From Dokdonella_A sp049583635 (GTDB lineage Bacteria; Pseudomonadota; Gammaproteobacteria; Xanthomonadales; Rhodanobacteraceae), in assembly GCA_049583635.1 (NCBI GenBank), contig JBAUWF010000035.1, positions 1 to 64,000 of the forward strand: a stretch of DNA of 64,000 nt. Reading direction: 5' to 3'. Positions 43,543-52,950 of the stretch are shown here, piece after piece. The notes beneath the pieces are model-generated. The model saw only the letters and a list, made by a program, of their open reading frames with translations, was not told the origin of the DNA and ran no database searches. The position numbers were made by a program, and so were the translations under genes. Position 1 is the stretch's first letter. Each line of letters opens with the position of its first letter.

Positions 43543-44848
43543 CACCGGCCCCCGCCGCAGGCAGGCGCACATCGATATACGCCTCACCACGAATCTGGCG
43601 CAGGAAACTCTCGTATTCCTCGTCGGCCTTGCGATTGAGCAGAATCTGCTTGGCTTGTCGCCGCTGCAGATCGCTGGTCTTGTCCTGCGTGCGGCTGCCG
43701 AGCAACTGGATGATGTGCCAACCGACCTCGGTCTGGAACGGTTCGGATATCTCGTCGTTGGAGAGCTTGCCGATGACCTCGCCGACCTTGGTGCCATAAC
43801 CGTCGATCGGGAACCAACCCATGTCGCCGCCGAGATTCGCGGTCGCGCTGTCCTCGGAGACCTCCTTGGCGACCTTGGCGAAGTCCTCGCCACCGGCGAC
43901 ACGCTCGCGGATGGCTGCGATGCGCTGTTTGGCCTGAGCGCTGGAGGTGATCTCGTCGACCTTGATCAGGATATGACGCGCATGGTACTCGGTGACCATC
44001 TGCGTTGCGGGTTGATCGCGCTTGCCGTACAGCTTGATGATGTGGAAACCATTGGGTCCGCGCAGCGGTGGCGAGATGTCGCCTTCGTGCATGTCCTTGG
44101 CCAGATCGACGAACTCCGTTGGCAGCTCGCTGATCCCGCGCCAGCCCAGATCGCCGCCTTCAAGCGCGTTTTCCGCGTCGGAGAAGCGAATCGCCGCAGC
44201 GGAAAAATCCATGCCGGCGTCGATCTGTTGCTTGGCATCTTCAGCCTTTTTTCGAGCGGCATCGATCACATCGGGGGTCGCCCCGTCGGGTATTGCAATG
44301 AGGATGTGCCCGAGATGCAACTCGCCGTTGTTCAGTTCGCCGTTTTTCAGCAGGTTGTCCACTTCGGCATCACTGACCTGCACGCGATTCTGCAACACAC
44401 TCTGGCGCAAACGCTGCACAATCACCTGGTCGCGAACCTGATTGCGGAACTCATCGTAGTTGAGACCCTGCTGCGCGATTGCCGCGCGCAACTGGCCGAC
44501 GTTCATGTTGTTCTGCGCGGCTATCTGGCCGAGCGCCTGGTCGACTTCCGCATCGGATACCTTGACCCCGTTGTCGTCGGCGCGCTGAACCTGGAGCTTC
44601 TGCATGATCAACCTTTCGAGCACCTGATGCTCAAGCACTTGGTGTGGCGGCAACTGCTCGGGATTCTTCGCGTACAGGCTCTCGATATTGGTGATCGCTC
44701 GATCGAGCTCGCTTTGCAGGATGACATCCTCGTTGACCACCGCGATGATGCGGTCGATCGGCTCGACCGGCAGGATCTGCGCATGGATCGACGTGCCGCC
44801 GGCGGAGGCGAGAAAGGTAAAAACGAGAGCAGTCAGAAGTCTTTTCAT
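43505..44848 (-). CDS. surA: Periplasmic chaperone / peptidyl-prolyl isomerase SurA
   Basis: SurA escorts unfolded outer-membrane proteins, including LptD, through the periplasm. The 447-residue product has a signal peptide (ending SIHAQ), an N-terminal chaperone domain, and two parvulin domains: first ELHLGHILIAIPDGA to about residue 275, second EYHARHILIKVDEI to about residue 385. A C-terminal helix then a short Ala/Pro tail completes it. It follows lptD by 42 bases, a sensible coupling of client and chaperone. Confidence 0.94.
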   Translation of the reverse strand: MKRLLTALVFTFLASAGGTSIHAQILPVEPIDRIIAVVNEDVILQSELDRAITNIESLYAKNPEQLPPHQVLEHQVLERLIMQKLQVQRADDNGVKVSDAEVDQALGQIAAQNNMNVGQLRAAIAQQGLNYDEFRNQVRDQVIVQRLRQSVLQNRVQVSDAEVDNLLKNGELNNGELHLGHILIAIPDGATPDVIDAARKKAEDAKQQIDAGMDFSAAAIRFSDAENALEGGDLGWRGISELPTEFVDLAKDMHEGDISPPLRGPNGFHIIKLYGKRDQPATQMVTEYHARHILIKVDEITSSAQAKQRIAAIRERVAGGEDFAKVAKEVSEDSATANLGGDMGWFPIDGYGTKVGEVIGKLSNDEISEPFQTEVGWHIIQLLGSRTQDKTSDLQRRQAKQILLNRKADEEYESFLRQIRGEAYIDVRLPAAGAGDAVAAKPDAPPA

Positions 44849-44890
44849 GAAGGGGATTCGTCGGCGAGTGAGGCGGGCGCGCGGGCACGC

Positions 44891-47203
44891 CTATTGGTAG
44901 CCAAGAATACCACGGCGCAGGAAATCGTCGGTCCTCTGGCCGACTGATCCGATGCCCTTGAATTCGATCTCGAAATACAACGCATTGTCGGCATTGCCTT
45001 GGGCATTGTGAATCCAGTGTCGTGCCAGCAGACGCCACGCAACGCAGCAACTGTCGTGCTCGATGCCGACCAGACGTTCGAGCGTCTCGTGGTCGCGAAA
45101 CGAAAAATTCTCGCGGGCGATGACACGCCAGCTCGGCGTAATCGGCAGCAACGTCGATACATCGACTTGTTCGAGCACATTGCGCCGGAATCGATAGGAA
45201 AAATTGAATAGACCGTCGGTTCGGAAGCGCTGCTGAAAACTGACCACAGACAGATCGGTCTGGCTCGTGTTCGGGTTCCACTGCTGATCGAGCACCAGCC
45301 GCGAGCGATCAGCGATGTGCAGATCGAGTTCACCGACATAGGTCGAACCGGAAAAATCGGTCGGCACGCAGGACGGCAGCACGACACCGTCCACCGTGCA
45401 CGGCAATTGCACGCGCTGATCGTCGAAATAGCGTATCTCGCCGATACTCGCCGCGAGGCGCTCGTCGCCGGTGGCGTCCTCGAGGAAGCGCGTCGTCAGT
45501 GCCAGGGTCAGGTTGTTCGCATCGGACTGGCGATCGGCGCCGACGAATTGATTGGTGCGAAACAACTGGCCGAAACTGAAAGGCACAAGCTGGGTGTCGA
45601 AAATCGGCAGATCGTCCTGGTTGCGATACGGCACGCGCAGATAGAATGCCCGCGGCTCGAGGGTCTGCGTATACGCCTGGTTGCCGAGTTGCAGGCTGCG
45701 CTCGAAGATCAAGCCGCTGTCGAGGGTGAAGATCGGAACACCGCGCGTAGGACTGCTGTTTTCATCGCGGTCCAGCTGGTACCGGGTATAGCGATAACCC
45801 ACCTGCGGGCGCACGAACCAGGCCGCCGTCTCGATGGGCCAGGCGAGATACGGAAACAGATCGATGCGCCGACCGTCGAGGGCGTCGTTCTTGGAAAATG
45901 CGACGGCCTCGGAATCGATGCCCCACTCGAGATCACCGGCCAGCGGGTGTTCACCGTTGAAGGTGGCGCGCGGCAGCCGCCTGTATGGTTCCGAACTACC
46001 GGGCAACGTCGGATCCGTGATCTGGTATTCGTCTCCGCCGAGACTCGCACTCCACCAGTCGCCGTGACCGTTGACGTAGACACGCGACGGCAGCAGGCTG
46101 GTGGCCGCGGTGGTCAGGCTGCGTCCGAAGTCCTCGAAATAGCGATCGTCCGAAACCCGGTTGATGTTGACCGAGGCGCCCCAGTTTTCGCTGAAACTGG
46201 TCGAATCCTTCCATTCAAACGAGCCACGATCGCGGTCGGCCAGACGGTCGTCCGGCAGGTAGGTGAATTCGACCTGCCCGTGACTGCCGGGAACGAGATA
46301 GCGAAACTCGCCACCGAGCATGAGCCCGCGCTGGGTCATCAGGTGCGGGAACAAGGTCGCATCGTAATTCGGCGCGAGATTGAGATAGTACGGCAGCGTC
46401 ACGTCGAAACCGCGCCGGTCGCTGTAGCCGATGTCCGGATACAAAAAGCCCGACTCGCGTTCGTCGTTGAGCGGAAAGCGGGCATAAGGAAGCCAAAAAA
46501 TCGGTACGCCGCCGACCCGGAAGGTCATGTCATGCGCACGCCCGATTCCTTCGGTCTGATCAAGAGTCATGTCGGGCGCGCGCAATTCCCACTGCGGATC
46601 GTCGATATCGCAAGTCGAATAGGTCGTTTGCGCCAGATGTGCATGATCCGGATCGCTCATGTCCGCGTGCGCCGCGCGACCGTTGCCGCGCGAGCCGAGC
46701 AACTGGTAGCGCACGTTGTCGAGCGTTGCGTGCTCGGGCTTGGTCGCCCCTTTGGCCCGGTTGGCCGACATCAGCACGGCACGATCCTGATAACGCACAT
46801 GACCGGTGGCGACGTACGCCGTGGTATCGGTGTCATAAGACAGGGTATCGGCGCGCAACAACTGATCGAGCCGGCGCAATTCGGCGTCGCCTTCGAGAAC
46901 GTACCCGTGCGCGTCGCCTGATTGAACCTTGACCGCGCTGAAATCTGCCGGCGTGCTGCCGCGATCGCCCGTCGTCGGCAACCCGGGCACGTAGAAATCG
47001 AGCAGATCGTTTTTCTTGCACATCGAGAAGTCGTCGGGCCGCTTGGCGCATTTCACCATTCCGAGCCGACAAGTCGGCGCAACCGCCTCGTCGGCATGGG
47101 CCGGCGCGGACAGCGCGATCAGGCCTGCAAGCACCACATGGCGCCGCTGGAGAAGACGGTGGAGAGGGTGCGGCACGATTGGCGGGGCGTTCTTGGGGAA
47201 CAA
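44891..47203 (-). CDS. lptD: LPS-assembly protein LptD
   Basis: LptD is the outer-membrane barrel that, with LptE, places LPS on the cell surface. The 770-residue product has a signal peptide (ending APAHA), an N-terminal OstA/LptA-like jelly roll (LEGDAELRRLDQLLRADTLSYD, RAVLMSANRAKG) and a large barrel (region from TFRVGGVPIFWLPYARFPLNDER to the end). It has eight cysteines: Cys45, Cys52 and Cys62 near the N-terminus, one in YSTCDIDD, a pair in a barrel loop (LPC...PSC) and adjacent CC in DSCCVAW. E. coli LptD has four. LPS-related surA lies downstream. The C-terminus GILGYQ lacks a terminal aromatic. Confidence 0.93.
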   Translation of the reverse strand: MFPKNAPPIVPHPLHRLLQRRHVVLAGLIALSAPAHADEAVAPTCRLGMVKCAKRPDDFSMCKKNDLLDFYVPGLPTTGDRGSTPADFSAVKVQSGDAHGYVLEGDAELRRLDQLLRADTLSYDTDTTAYVATGHVRYQDRAVLMSANRAKGATKPEHATLDNVRYQLLGSRGNGRAAHADMSDPDHAHLAQTTYSTCDIDDPQWELRAPDMTLDQTEGIGRAHDMTFRVGGVPIFWLPYARFPLNDERESGFLYPDIGYSDRRGFDVTLPYYLNLAPNYDATLFPHLMTQRGLMLGGEFRYLVPGSHGQVEFTYLPDDRLADRDRGSFEWKDSTSFSENWGASVNINRVSDDRYFEDFGRSLTTAATSLLPSRVYVNGHGDWWSASLGGDEYQITDPTLPGSSEPYRRLPRATFNGEHPLAGDLEWGIDSEAVAFSKNDALDGRRIDLFPYLAWPIETAAWFVRPQVGYRYTRYQLDRDENSSPTRGVPIFTLDSGLIFERSLQLGNQAYTQTLEPRAFYLRVPYRNQDDLPIFDTQLVPFSFGQLFRTNQFVGADRQSDANNLTLALTTRFLEDATGDERLAASIGEIRYFDDQRVQLPCTVDGVVLPSCVPTDFSGSTYVGELDLHIADRSRLVLDQQWNPNTSQTDLSVVSFQQRFRTDGLFNFSYRFRRNVLEQVDVSTLLPITPSWRVIARENFSFRDHETLERLVGIEHDSCCVAWRLLARHWIHNAQGNADNALYFEIEFKGIGSVGQRTDDFLRRGILGYQ

Positions 47204-47347
47204 AGGTCGCTAGCTTGCCGCAACCGCCCGCGACCGGCAAACATCTTGTGTGAACGGCCACGATAATGATCCCATGCCGCGGAGCAAACGCCGGCCGCTC
47301 GATCCGATGCGGCGCGGACGCCGAGCCAGTATCAATGGAGAGACTAC

Positions 47348-48067
47348 ATGATGCCCGAGGAGCCCACCTCCGAGATTACGGTCTGGGACCTGCCGACACG
47401 CCTGTTCCACTGGATTCTGGTGGTCCTGATCGCATTGCAATTCGCCAGCGGCGAATTCGAGTTACTGCCGATGGAATGGCATTTTCGTCTCGGCTACGCG
47501 ACCCTGGCGTTGATCCTGTTCCGCCTGCTCTGGGGGGTTTTCGGTTCCACCAGCGCGCGCTTCCACACATTCGTGCGCTCTCCATCCGATGTCCTGAGCT
47601 ATCTGAGAGCCCCCATCTTGCGGCGCAGATCGGGGCATGCCGGTCATAATCCTCTCGGTGCATGGTCTATCGTCGCGATGCTACTGTGCGTGGCAGTACA
47701 AGCGTTGAGCGGGCTGTTTGCGAGCGACGACATCAGCGAATTCGGTCCGCTTGGCGCACGCGTGTCCGACACGACGGTCGATCTGCTTACACGCGTCCAC
47801 AAGATCAACCGCTATGTGCTCGTGACGCTGATCGCACTGCACCTGTCCGCAGTGTTGCTGCACTGGGTGCTCAAGCGCGACAACCTCATCGCTCCGATGC
47901 TGCACGGTCGCATGCGCATGACAGCCAATCGTGCGGCACCATCCATCGCGCCGTTGTGGCGAGCGCTGGTGCTTGCGCTGCTAAGCGCGGTGATTGTTGG
48001 GGGGTTGTGGCGTGGGGCGAAGCGGCGTAGTGCGGCGTCTCAATCCTCTTCGCGATACTTGTCGTGA
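47348..48067 (+). CDS. Cytochrome b561-like membrane protein
   Basis: The 239-residue protein has four to five hydrophobic helices, with heme-ligand histidines in LFHWILVV, GHNPLGAWSIV, KINRYVLVTLIALHLSAVLLHWV. This fits the bacterial cytochrome b561 / Ni-Fe hydrogenase b-type family. A GGAGAG site precedes the ATG. Its 3' end overlaps a cytochrome c' gene by 28 bases on the opposite strand, so the two are not co-transcribed, although such b and c' pairs are common and may be functionally linked. Electron donor and acceptor are unknown. Confidence 0.85.
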   Translation: MMPEEPTSEITVWDLPTRLFHWILVVLIALQFASGEFELLPMEWHFRLGYATLALILFRLLWGVFGSTSARFHTFVRSPSDVLSYLRAPILRRRSGHAGHNPLGAWSIVAMLLCVAVQALSGLFASDDISEFGPLGARVSDTTVDLLTRVHKINRYVLVTLIALHLSAVLLHWVLKRDNLIAPMLHGRMRMTANRAAPSIAPLWRALVLALLSAVIVGGLWRGAKRRSAASQSSSRYLS

Positions 48068-48495
48068 CAGCTCTTGCAGGCACCGGCGGTTTCCTTGAAC
48101 TGCGCCTTCATTTTCGCCTCGTCGCCGGTCTTCGCCGCCTCGGACAGTTTTTTCGACTGCGTGACAAGGTCGGACATCTTGCTTTGGAAATCCGGAAAGT
48201 TCTTCCAGATATCCGGTTTCGCTTCGGTCTTGGCACCCTGATCCGAACCGGGCGGAAAGCCTTCGAGCAATTGCGGCGCCAGCAACGCGATGCGACCGGC
48301 GTGTTTCTCGAACTCCGCGGCATCGAACGGCGCCTTCCCCTTGACCATGTCGGCCAGCGGCGCGAAGTTCCACAGGATCATGTGATATACGCTCTGGCGA
48401 TAGTGAATCGCGGTCGACGGCTTGACCGCCGCATTCGCGACGGCGGCGGCGCCGCAGGCAACGGATATGGCTGCGAGGAGAACGAGCTTGCGCAT
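48040..48495 (-). CDS. Cytochrome c' (class II c-type cytochrome)
   Basis: The 151-residue protein has a signal peptide (ending ANAAV), a four-helix-bundle composition and a C-terminal heme-binding motif Cys140-Lys-Ser-Cys143-His144, placing it in class II. The CxxCH lies nine residues from the end, as usual. Cytochromes c' bind NO or CO and can protect against nitrosative stress. It is divergent from the dienelactone hydrolase gene and convergent with the cytochrome b561-like gene, overlapping by 28 bases. SD GGAGTGATTC precedes the ATG. Confidence 0.9.
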   Translation of the reverse strand: MRKLVLLAAISVACGAAAVANAAVKPSTAIHYRQSVYHMILWNFAPLADMVKGKAPFDAAEFEKHAGRIALLAPQLLEGFPPGSDQGAKTEAKPDIWKNFPDFQSKMSDLVTQSKKLSEAAKTGDEAKMKAQFKETAGACKSCHDKYREED

Positions 48496-48601
48496 GAATC
48501 ACTCCAAGGATGGGATCGGACCGCGAAGTGTAATGGTTGAAAAAGCTTCGCGCTGCCGATGGCCGCGACTTATCATCGAGTCTCCCGCTTAGGAGATCGA
48601 C

Positions 48602-49408
48602 ATGTCCGCTCGTCTTTCACGGAACCTGTGCTGGGTTCTCATCGTCGCGTCCGGCATCGCCGGCCATGCCAATGCCGCCATGGTCGCGAAGGCCGTGCCG
48701 TACCAAGTAGGAAATACCCGGTTCGAAGGCGAGCTTGTCTATGACGACGCATCGAAAACGTCGCGCCCCGGCCTGGTCATGGCACCGAACTGGTATGGCG
48801 TGAACGCTGCCGCGATCGCAAAAGCCAAGCAGATCGCCGGTCCGGATTATGTGATCTTCCTCGCCGACATGTACGGCAAGGGCGTGCGTCCGGGTGACAA
48901 CAAGGCGGCGTCGGCCGCTGTCAAGCCGCTGTATGCGGACCGCAAGCTGATGCGAGCGCGCATCAATGCCGCACTCGATCAATTGCGTGCGCAGGAGGGT
49001 TCCGCACCGATCGATCCGATGCGCCTTGCCGCGATCGGCTTCTGTTTCGGCGGCGCGGCAGTGCTCGATCTGGCCCGATCCGGAGCCGATATCGCTGCGG
49101 TCGTAACGTTCCACGGTGATCTCAAGACCGACGATCCGGCGCTCGCGAAGAACATCAAGGCCAGCGTGCTCGCCATGAACGGCGCCGATGATACGTTCAC
49201 CATGTCGGATGCAGCAGCGTTCGAGGCGGAGATGCGCGGCAGTCCTGCCGACTGGCAGTTCGTCGTTTTCGGCCACGCCGTGCATTGCTTCACCGAAACC
49301 GACGCGCACTCGCCGCCCGGCTGCGTGTATGACGCGAAGATTGCCAAGCGCGCTTACACCTTGATGCGAAGCTGGCTCGACGAGGCGTTCCGGGGCAGGG
49401 CGCGCTGA
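48602..49408 (+). CDS. Dienelactone hydrolase family protein, exported
   Basis: The 268-residue protein has a signal peptide (hydrophobic run to about residue 24, ending NAA) and an alpha/beta hydrolase fold. The nucleophile is Cys148 in GFCFGGAAVL, as in dienelactone hydrolases, with Asp in GADDTF and His in FGHAVHCF completing the triad. Export to the periplasm is unusual for the catechol-degrading DLH, so a different ester or lactone substrate is likely. Start has SD GGAGA. Confidence 0.88.
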   Translation: MSARLSRNLCWVLIVASGIAGHANAAMVAKAVPYQVGNTRFEGELVYDDASKTSRPGLVMAPNWYGVNAAAIAKAKQIAGPDYVIFLADMYGKGVRPGDNKAASAAVKPLYADRKLMRARINAALDQLRAQEGSAPIDPMRLAAIGFCFGGAAVLDLARSGADIAAVVTFHGDLKTDDPALAKNIKASVLAMNGADDTFTMSDAAAFEAEMRGSPADWQFVVFGHAVHCFTETDAHSPPGCVYDAKIAKRAYTLMRSWLDEAFRGRAR

Positions 49409-49526
49409 GGCGGGTCCGCGCACTGTCGCCCGTGAACTTCCCATCCACTCACTGCCCCGCAAGGACTTGATCGATCCCTTGATTCAAAGGGTCAGAACCG
49501 CAGCTCGGTGTACCTTGAGCTCGCCC

Positions 49527-50549
49527 TCAGGCGCAACGCTCCACCGCGTAGTCGGCCAGCACCGAGAGCGCATCGCGCGCGGCGGAGGCCGGCAGCACAT
49601 CGAGCGCGCTGCGCGCGGCTGCGGCATGTCGGAATGCGCGCTCGCGCGCAAGATCCAGTGCACCGCAATCGAGGATTGCCGCAATCACGCGATCAAGCAC
49701 GGCGCGCCCGCCGTTCTCGATCGCATCGCGCAGCATTGCTGCTTGAGCCGGCGCGCAGCGGGCGATGGCCAGAATAATCGGCAAGGTCGGTTTACCCTGG
49801 GCCAGGTCATCGCCGACATTTTTGCCGAGCGCACCGTCCTCGGCCATGTAGTCGAGCACGTCATCGGCCATCTGGAATGCAAAACCGAGCTCGAGGCCAT
49901 AGCGTGCCAAGGCGCTCTCCTCGGCTTCGGGCAGACAGGCGAGCACGCCGCCGAGGCGCGTCGCCGCTGAAAAGAGCACGGCGGTCTTGCGTTCCACCAC
50001 ACTCAGATACGCCATCTCGTCGGTGTCGGCGTTACCGATATGCAGCAGTTGCAACACCTCGCCCTCGGCAATCTGGTTGGTCGAATCGGCGAGGATCCGC
50101 ATGATGCGCATATGATCGAGTTCGACCATCATCTGAAAGCTGCGCGAGTAGAGAAAATCGCCGACCAGCACGCTGGCCGCATTACCCCACAGCGCATTGG
50201 CGGTCTCACGGCCGCGTCGCAAGCCGGACTCGTCCACGACATCGTCGTGCAGCAAGGTTGCGGTGTGGATGAACTCGATCACCGCCGCAAGCTGGATATG
50301 CTTGTGCCCGCGGTAGCCGGCCGCAGCGGCGGCCAGCAGATGCAACATCGGTCGCAGGCGCTTGCCGCCGCCGGCAACGATATGCTCGGCAATCTGGTTG
50401 ACCAGCACCACGTCCGATGCGAGATGCCGGCGTATCAACGCATCGACGGCAGCCATGTCGGCGGCCGCCAGCGATTGAACCTCGGCCAGAGCACCGGGGC
50501 GGGGCGTCGTCGATAACGGCGGCACAGTCGTGTTCAAGCAAATCCCCAT
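49527..50549 (-). CDS. ispB: Octaprenyl (polyprenyl) diphosphate synthase
   Basis: IspB makes the isoprenoid side chain of ubiquinone. The 340-residue product has the first aspartate-rich motif LLHDDVVDE (Asp102, 103, 106), KRLRPML before it, and the second FQMADDVLDY. The start ATG 50549 gives an N-terminus about 20 residues longer than typical, so a downstream ATG (MAAVDA) is possible. Chain length cannot be told; octaprenyl is usual in Lysobacterales. It is divergent from ssb with 270 bases between, in which I see only a TTGACA-like sequence at 50627 and no RNA gene. Confidence 0.92.
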   Translation of the reverse strand: MGICLNTTVPPLSTTPRPGALAEVQSLAAADMAAVDALIRRHLASDVVLVNQIAEHIVAGGGKRLRPMLHLLAAAAAGYRGHKHIQLAAVIEFIHTATLLHDDVVDESGLRRGRETANALWGNAASVLVGDFLYSRSFQMMVELDHMRIMRILADSTNQIAEGEVLQLLHIGNADTDEMAYLSVVERKTAVLFSAATRLGGVLACLPEAEESALARYGLELGFAFQMADDVLDYMAEDGALGKNVGDDLAQGKPTLPIILAIARCAPAQAAMLRDAIENGGRAVLDRVIAAILDCGALDLARERAFRHAAAARSALDVLPASAARDALSVLADYAVERCA

Positions 50550-50819
50550 CCAGATCGACGTCTGCGCACGTCATCCGGCGTTATGACAGTGAAAGCAGCA
50601 ACACGGGTTTCCCTGCGTTTGCGGGATTGACAGTCCTGCGCAGATTTCCAACTATCGCGATTATAACTACGCACGCCGACGATGCGTTCCGATGCGATGT
50701 CCGGACAACCGATCGCTGCATTTTCCTACGAGCACCCACGATCGGCATCCATGCTGGTGCGGTTTTGCGGGTAGTATGCTGCCACCCAACCGAGCAACGC
50801 ATTCGCGGAGGTCACTGCC

Positions 50820-51299
50820 ATGGCGCGCGGCATTAACAAGGTCATTCTGGTCGGCAATCTAGGCGCGGATCCTGAAACGCGCTACACCGCCAACGGCGCC
50901 GCAATCACGACGATTCGCGTGGCGACGTCCGAATCATGGAAGGACAAGCAGACCGGCGAGCAGCAGGAACGCACCGAGTGGCATCGCGTGAAGTTTTTCG
51001 GGCGTCTCGCCGAGATTGCCGGCGAGTATCTGAAAAAGGGCCGCCAAGTCTACATCGAAGGCTCGATCCGTACCGACAAGTTCACCGGCAACGATGGCGT
51101 GGAGAAATATTTCACCGACATCATCGCCAACGAAATGCAAATGCTCGGCGGGATCGGTGAAGGCGGTGGTGGTGGCGGTGGATCGCGTGATCGCGGAGAA
51201 CGCGCGCCGTCGCGCAACGCAGCTTCGAATCAGCGACCGCCATCGGCGCCGGAGAAGACGCCGGACGACAATTTTGAGGAGGACGATATTCCGTTCTGA
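50820..51299 (+). CDS. ssb: Single-stranded DNA-binding protein
   Basis: SSB coats single-stranded DNA in replication, repair and recombination. The 159-residue product has the OB fold (residues 1-110; NKVILVGNLGADPETRY, EWHRVKFFGRLAEIAGEYLKKG), a glycine-rich linker and the acidic tail ending DDIPF that recruits partner proteins. GGAGGT lies eight bases before the ATG. It is divergent from ispB. Length is slightly short of E. coli SSB (178). Confidence 0.95.
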   Translation: MARGINKVILVGNLGADPETRYTANGAAITTIRVATSESWKDKQTGEQQERTEWHRVKFFGRLAEIAGEYLKKGRQVYIEGSIRTDKFTGNDGVEKYFTDIIANEMQMLGGIGEGGGGGGGSRDRGERAPSRNAASNQRPPSAPEKTPDDNFEEDDIPF

Positions 51300-51332
51300 G
51301 CCGGATATTGACGCGGCACGCCGGCCAGGTGG

Positions 51333-51352
51333 CTTTGGTACCCGCGCCAAAG
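51333..51352 (+). terminator. Weak hairpin after ssb
   Basis: CTTTGG (51333-51338) and CCAAAG (51347-51352) form a 6-bp stem with an 8-base loop about 35 bases after the ssb stop, followed by TTCGTT only. It could terminate ssb transcription, but the weak stem and lack of a T run make this a modest call. Confidence 0.3.
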
Positions 51353-51416
51353 TTCGTTACCCTTGCAAAAAAGCGAGGGACGCCATGAACAAGCCTCCAG
51401 TGCGTCAAGTGTCCCG

Positions 51417-51736
51417 ATGAGCCTCATCGCGCTCGTCATGTTGCTGGTCATGCCCGATTTTGCGCTTCGATTCCGATCACGGGGCCGCAGCATGGGATTG
51501 CATACGATCCCGACTGTGGGCATGTCTTCGTTTCCGATCTCGAACACGATGTCGTCGCGGTCGTCGATCCCTCGACTTTGACAGTTGTGGCGACCATCCA
51601 GGTGCCCGGCGACCCGTTTGCCATGGCGGTGGACCCGGCACCGTCCGGGACAACCGTCGCGCAGGCCCTCCCAGCCGTCGATGGCTGGACGCTTGCGTTG
51701 CTGGCGCTTGTCCTCGGCCTCGCCGCGGCTGCCTGA
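51417..51736 (+). pseudogene. Remnant of a YVTN beta-propeller protein with IPTL-CTERM-like tail
   Basis: In one frame (51464-51736) the sequence reads ASIPITGPQHGIAYDPDC..., then SDLEHDVVAVVDPSTLTVVATI and PGDPFAMAVDP, a YVTN/YncE-type blade. It ends in a hydrophobic LPAVDGWTLALLALVLG segment like an IPTL-CTERM sorting tail, then TGA at 51734. In another frame, ATG 51417 begins MSLIALVMLLVMPDFA, a signal-peptide-like start. Intact propellers are usually far longer than one blade. The two frames, the missing blades and no single start suggest a deletion with a frameshift. The terminal basic residues of true IPTL-CTERM domains are missing. Confidence 0.55.
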
Positions 51737-51875
51737 AGCGAAATGCGGGTCCGGCCGGGCGTCGGTAAGGGAACGTATCCGGAGTCGACGGCTCGCGCCG
51801 ACGCAGGTCAGACGCTAACATGGCGGCCCTTTTTCAGGCTTGGGCCTGATTTCCGGCTCGCGACAGCTCAACCTC

Positions 51876-52928
51876 ATGACAACCCTTCTGGTGACCGGCG
51901 GCGCCGGCTTTATCGGCGGCAATTTCGTGCTCGATACGATCGCGCGCGGTGGCGTGCGCGTGGTCAATCTGGACAAGCTGACCTATGCCGGAAATCTCGA
52001 AACGCTGGCGAGTCTCAAGGGCAACCCGGATCACATCTTCGTCGAGGGCGATATCGGCGATCGCGGACTCGTGGACGCGCTGCTGGCCGAGCATCAACCC
52101 GACGCAATCGTCAATTTCGCCGCCGAATCGCATGTCGATCGCTCGATCGACGGACCAGCCGAATTCGTCGAGACCAATGTTGTCGGCACCCTGGTGCTGC
52201 TCGAAAGTGCGCTGAGTTGGTGGCGGAATGCGGGGCCCGAACAAAAAAGCGCGTTCCGCTTCTTGCACGTGTCGACCGACGAGGTATATGGCTCGCTCGG
52301 GCCGAGCGGGCGGTTCAACGAGGAATCGCCGTATCGTCCCAACTCGCCGTATTCCGCGTCGAAAGCGGCGTCGGATCATCTGGTGCGCGCGTTCCACCAC
52401 ACCTACGGCCTGCCGACGCTGACGACCAACTGCTCGAACAACTATGGTCCGGGCCAGTTTCCGGAAAAACTCATACCGCTCATGATCCAGAAGGCGCTGA
52501 ACGGTGAGCCACTGCCGGTGTACGGCGATGGCCGCAACGTGCGCGACTGGCTCTACGTCGGCGATCACTGCCATGCTATTCATCGCGTGCTCGCAGCGGG
52601 GCGTCCCGGCGAGGTGTACAACATCGGCGGCGACGCCGAGTGCGAGAACATTGGCGTCGTCAAGACAATTTGCGCGTTGCTCGATGCGCGTCAGCCGCTG
52701 CCCGACGGGAGAGTGCGCGAATCCTTGATTACCTATGTCACCGATCGACCGGGGCACGATCGCCGCTACGCGATCGATGCCGGCAAGATTACGCACGAAC
52801 TCGGGTGGACGCCAACGGAAACCTTCGAGTCTGGCATGGCAAGCACGCTCGACTGGTATCTCGATCACCAGGATTGGGTACGACGCGTGCTCGACGGCAG
52901 CTATCGCATGCAACGGCTGGGATTGTAA
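51876..52928 (+). CDS. rmlB: dTDP-glucose 4,6-dehydratase
   Basis: RmlB makes dTDP-4-keto-6-deoxyglucose, the second step to dTDP-L-rhamnose. The 350-residue product begins MTTLLVTGGAGFIGG, with the NAD-binding glycine motif, and has the catalytic YxxxK in YSASKAASDH and STDEVYGSL. ATG 51876 matches known RmlB starts; an ATG at 51840 would add 12 residues. It begins the rmlBACD-xanB operon, with 22 bases to rmlA. Confidence 0.95.
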   Translation: MTTLLVTGGAGFIGGNFVLDTIARGGVRVVNLDKLTYAGNLETLASLKGNPDHIFVEGDIGDRGLVDALLAEHQPDAIVNFAAESHVDRSIDGPAEFVETNVVGTLVLLESALSWWRNAGPEQKSAFRFLHVSTDEVYGSLGPSGRFNEESPYRPNSPYSASKAASDHLVRAFHHTYGLPTLTTNCSNNYGPGQFPEKLIPLMIQKALNGEPLPVYGDGRNVRDWLYVGDHCHAIHRVLAAGRPGEVYNIGGDAECENIGVVKTICALLDARQPLPDGRVRESLITYVTDRPGHDRRYAIDAGKITHELGWTPTETFESGMASTLDWYLDHQDWVRRVLDGSYRMQRLGL

Positions 52929-52950
52929 GCATCGCATCGGGAAGGACGAC

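Noticed and set aside
45317..46921. A 534-codon open frame opposite lptD
   Set aside because: The opposite strand is an unmistakable LptD; the frame has Val/Arg/Gln-rich antisense composition without motifs.
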